From the NCBI GenBank assembly GCA_011620045.1, contig WOZY01000117.1, positions 1-7,579 of the forward strand: a DNA stretch of 7,579 nt. Direction: 5' to 3'. Positions 6,139 through 7,579 of the stretch are shown here, piece after piece. The notes beneath the pieces were generated by a model. That model saw only the letters and a list, made by a program, of their open reading frames with translations. It had not been told where the DNA came from and made no database searches. The translations under genes and the position numbers were made by a program. This DNA comes from Mesotoga sp. Lineage in GTDB: Bacteria; Thermotogota; Thermotogae; Petrotogales; Kosmotogaceae. Position 1 is the first letter of the stretch. Each line of letters starts with the position of its first letter.

Positions 6139-6955
6139 ACTTCAATGACATAGATATTCCCTGTAGGAAGTACTTTCTGAACACCAGGAATATTACTACC
6201 ATTGGCATAGTTTGAAGTACAGAACCTGCAAGAACCGGACCCAGATAGCTTCCATACTGCATGTTGAAGCTTGCAAGAAGTACGGAAAGAGGCATCTTTG
6301 AGTAGTCGCTCACAACAATCAGAGGCCACATGAAGTTATCCCATATTCCAATGAAAGTGAAGAGGCCTACGATCGATACAGTTGAACTTGTAAGGGGAAC
6401 TAACACCCTGGTGATTATCCATAGATCATTTGCTCCATCCATTCTGGCCGCTTCCAGATACTCGTTAGGTACTGCTCTGAACGACTGAGTGAACATGAAT
6501 ACTCCCCAGGCAGATACGAGTGAAGGAAGTATGAGAGCCGTTCTGGTGTCAATGAGACCGAGATTCCTTATAAGGACATATAAAGGGACAATGAAGAGAA
6601 ATCCCGGGAATATCATTTGAAAGATTATGAAATTGAATACTGCATTTCTTCCTTTGAAACTCAGCCTAGATAGTCCGAAACCGACCAGAGCCGAGGTCAC
6701 TAGTACTGCCAAGGTGACGGTTACGGATATGAAAATCGAATTGCCAAGAGCCTGAACGAAGGGCCTTTCCATTTTGTCGGCAGCTTCCAGTATGAACTTG
6801 TAATTCTCGAAAGTGAACCGACTTGGAAGGAAGCTGCCGTAAATCTCGTTGGTCGGCTTGAACGATGATAATAGCATCCAGATATATGGATAGATCCATA
6901 CGATGGAGGTGGTAAAGAGAACAATGTACAGGATGATTGTAGAGATTTTCTTCAT
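6137..6955 (-). CDS. ABC sugar transporter permease, MalG type
   Basis: Inner-membrane permease of a carbohydrate ABC importer (CUT1 type). The 272-residue product has six predicted membrane segments: about 7-29, 72-95, 106-129, 138-158, 190-214 and 239-262. The cytoplasmic EAA loop that docks on the ATPase is clear: EYLEAARMDGANDLWI at 165-180 (EAA at 168-170, G174), followed by RVLVPL. The N-terminal pattern with SSFKPTNEI (30-38) and the short C-terminus ending KYFLQGISMSLK are typical of MalG-like subunits. GGAGGTGG lies 7 bases before the ATG. Its start overlaps the stop of the MalF-like gene by 4 bases (ATGA), as expected for subunits of one complex. The ATPase is not in the window and may be encoded elsewhere and shared, as is common in CUT1 systems. 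The substrate is inferred from the two GH130 genes downstream, not from this protein. Confidence 0.95.
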   Translation of the reverse strand: MKKISTIILYIVLFTTSIVWIYPYIWMLLSSFKPTNEIYGSFLPSRFTFENYKFILEAADKMERPFVQALGNSIFISVTVTLAVLVTSALVGFGLSRLSFKGRNAVFNFIIFQMIFPGFLFIVPLYVLIRNLGLIDTRTALILPSLVSAWGVFMFTQSFRAVPNEYLEAARMDGANDLWIITRVLVPLTSSTVSIVGLFTFIGIWDNFMWPLIVVSDYSKMPLSVLLASFNMQYGSYLGPVLAGSVLQTMPMVVIFLVFRKYFLQGISMSLK

Positions 6956-7579
6956 ACAATTTCCACCTCCCGCTCAACTAGCTTTCTAGTCAGTATGACG
7001 CATCCGTAGCTAAGTAAGGCCACAACTATGGCGAGTGATGAGGCATAGCCGGGATTAATCTTTTGGAATGCGGTGGTGTAAATCAACATCTGAAACGTGT
7101 ATGTAGTTCTCATTGGACCACCTCCAGTGATCAGGAAGGGTTCAGTGAATATTCCGAAAGTAAGGGTAAGAGAAAGAACTAATACCATAACTAAAGACGG
7201 ATTGATGAGAGGCAGAGTGATTCTGAAGAACTTGGTCGTTTTCCCCGCGCCATCCAGTTCTGCCGCTTCATAAAGACTGTCGGGGATTGCCTGAAGCCCG
7301 GAAAAGAGGATAAGGCCGTAATAACCGATAAACTTCCAGGTCACCATCGCAGCAATAGATAGAGTGGCCAGTTGAGGGCTACTAAACCAGGGAATAGTGA
7401 TTCCGAATAAGGCTCTTGTGAGTTCATTAAGAGGGCCATTTATTGCGAACAATTTCTGAAAGATAATAGAATAGGCAACTCCGGAGGAGACATTGGCGAC
7501 AAGAAAGGCCAGTATGAAGAAAGTTCGAAACAGCTTGACCCTCTTCAAGCCGAGAGCGAAAAGCAAGGAGAGACCGATA
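6952..7579 (-). CDS. ABC sugar transporter permease, MalF type (5' end outside window)
   Basis: Partner permease of the MalG-like subunit in a CUT1-type carbohydrate importer. About 208 C-terminal residues are visible; the reading frame is open to the window edge (I-G-L-S precedes the TTG at 7566), so that TTG is internal, and roughly 80-100 N-terminal residues with the first one or two membrane segments are missing. Seen: the typical entry LGLKRVKLFRTFFILAFLVAN, hydrophobic segments, the EAA loop DSLYEAAELDGAGKTTKFF followed by RITLPL, and a last membrane segment before the basic end RKLVEREVEIV. ITGGGP after the next segment is also usual in MalF/UgpA-type permeases. It ends with an ATGA overlap with the MalG-like gene. 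A substrate-binding lipoprotein would be expected next to it, to the right of the window. Confidence 0.95.
   Translation of the reverse strand, partial: IGLSLLFALGLKRVKLFRTFFILAFLVANVSSGVAYSIIFQKLFAINGPLNELTRALFGITIPWFSSPQLATLSIAAMVTWKFIGYYGLILFSGLQAIPDSLYEAAELDGAGKTTKFFRITLPLINPSLVMVLVLSLTLTFGIFTEPFLITGGGPMRTTYTFQMLIYTTAFQKINPGYASSLAIVVALLSYGCVILTRKLVEREVEIV

Noticed and set aside
6021..6329. Minus-strand open frame spanning the permease and GH130 junction
   Set aside because: It overlaps two well-supported genes in the same direction but another frame, and its sequence is of low-quality shadow type with scattered cysteines.

Overview
The window looks like a chromosomal segment of a bacterium from the Thermotogota, possibly a moderate-GC member such as Mesotoga or Kosmotoga. 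This is an inference from protein resemblance: the tryptophanyl-tRNA synthetase carries the Fe-S cysteine pattern known from Thermotoga maritima, the sirtuin reads like Sir2Tm, and the gene packing is very tight. No RNA gene, CRISPR array, insertion sequence or phage gene was found, and no stretch of 300 bases lacks a gene.

Left block (1-1160, minus strand): a membrane-anchored or secreted protein of unknown function is followed, with an 8-base overlap, by a Sir2-type NAD-dependent deacetylase whose C-terminal end is cut off by the window edge. A 140-base intergenic region (1161-1300) separates this pair from the next block, which runs the other way.

Middle block (1301-4260, plus strand): a compact operon trpS - scpA - scpB - rluB-like. 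It encodes tryptophanyl-tRNA synthetase with an apparent [4Fe-4S] site, the two non-SMC subunits of the condensin complex, and an RsuA/RluB-type pseudouridine synthase. scpA follows trpS by 2 bases and scpB overlaps scpA by 4 bases. The pseudouridine synthase overlaps scpB by about 125 bases in another frame, so that one DNA stretch encodes both the acidic ScpB tail and the S4 RNA-binding domain.

Right block (4288-7579, minus strand, convergent with the middle block): a carbohydrate operon read right to left. It holds two ABC sugar permeases (MalF-like, 5' end outside the window, then MalG-like), a cytoplasmic GH130 enzyme with phosphorylase-type residues, and a second GH130 protein that carries a signal peptide and lacks several phosphorylase-type residues. 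The simplest model is a beta-mannoside utilisation locus: the exported GH130 acts on the glycan outside the cytoplasm, the ABC transporter imports the product, and the cytoplasmic GH130 splits it with phosphate to save ATP. The substrate-binding protein and any regulator would lie to the right of the window. A hairpin embedded in the last codons of the pseudouridine synthase may terminate this operon.
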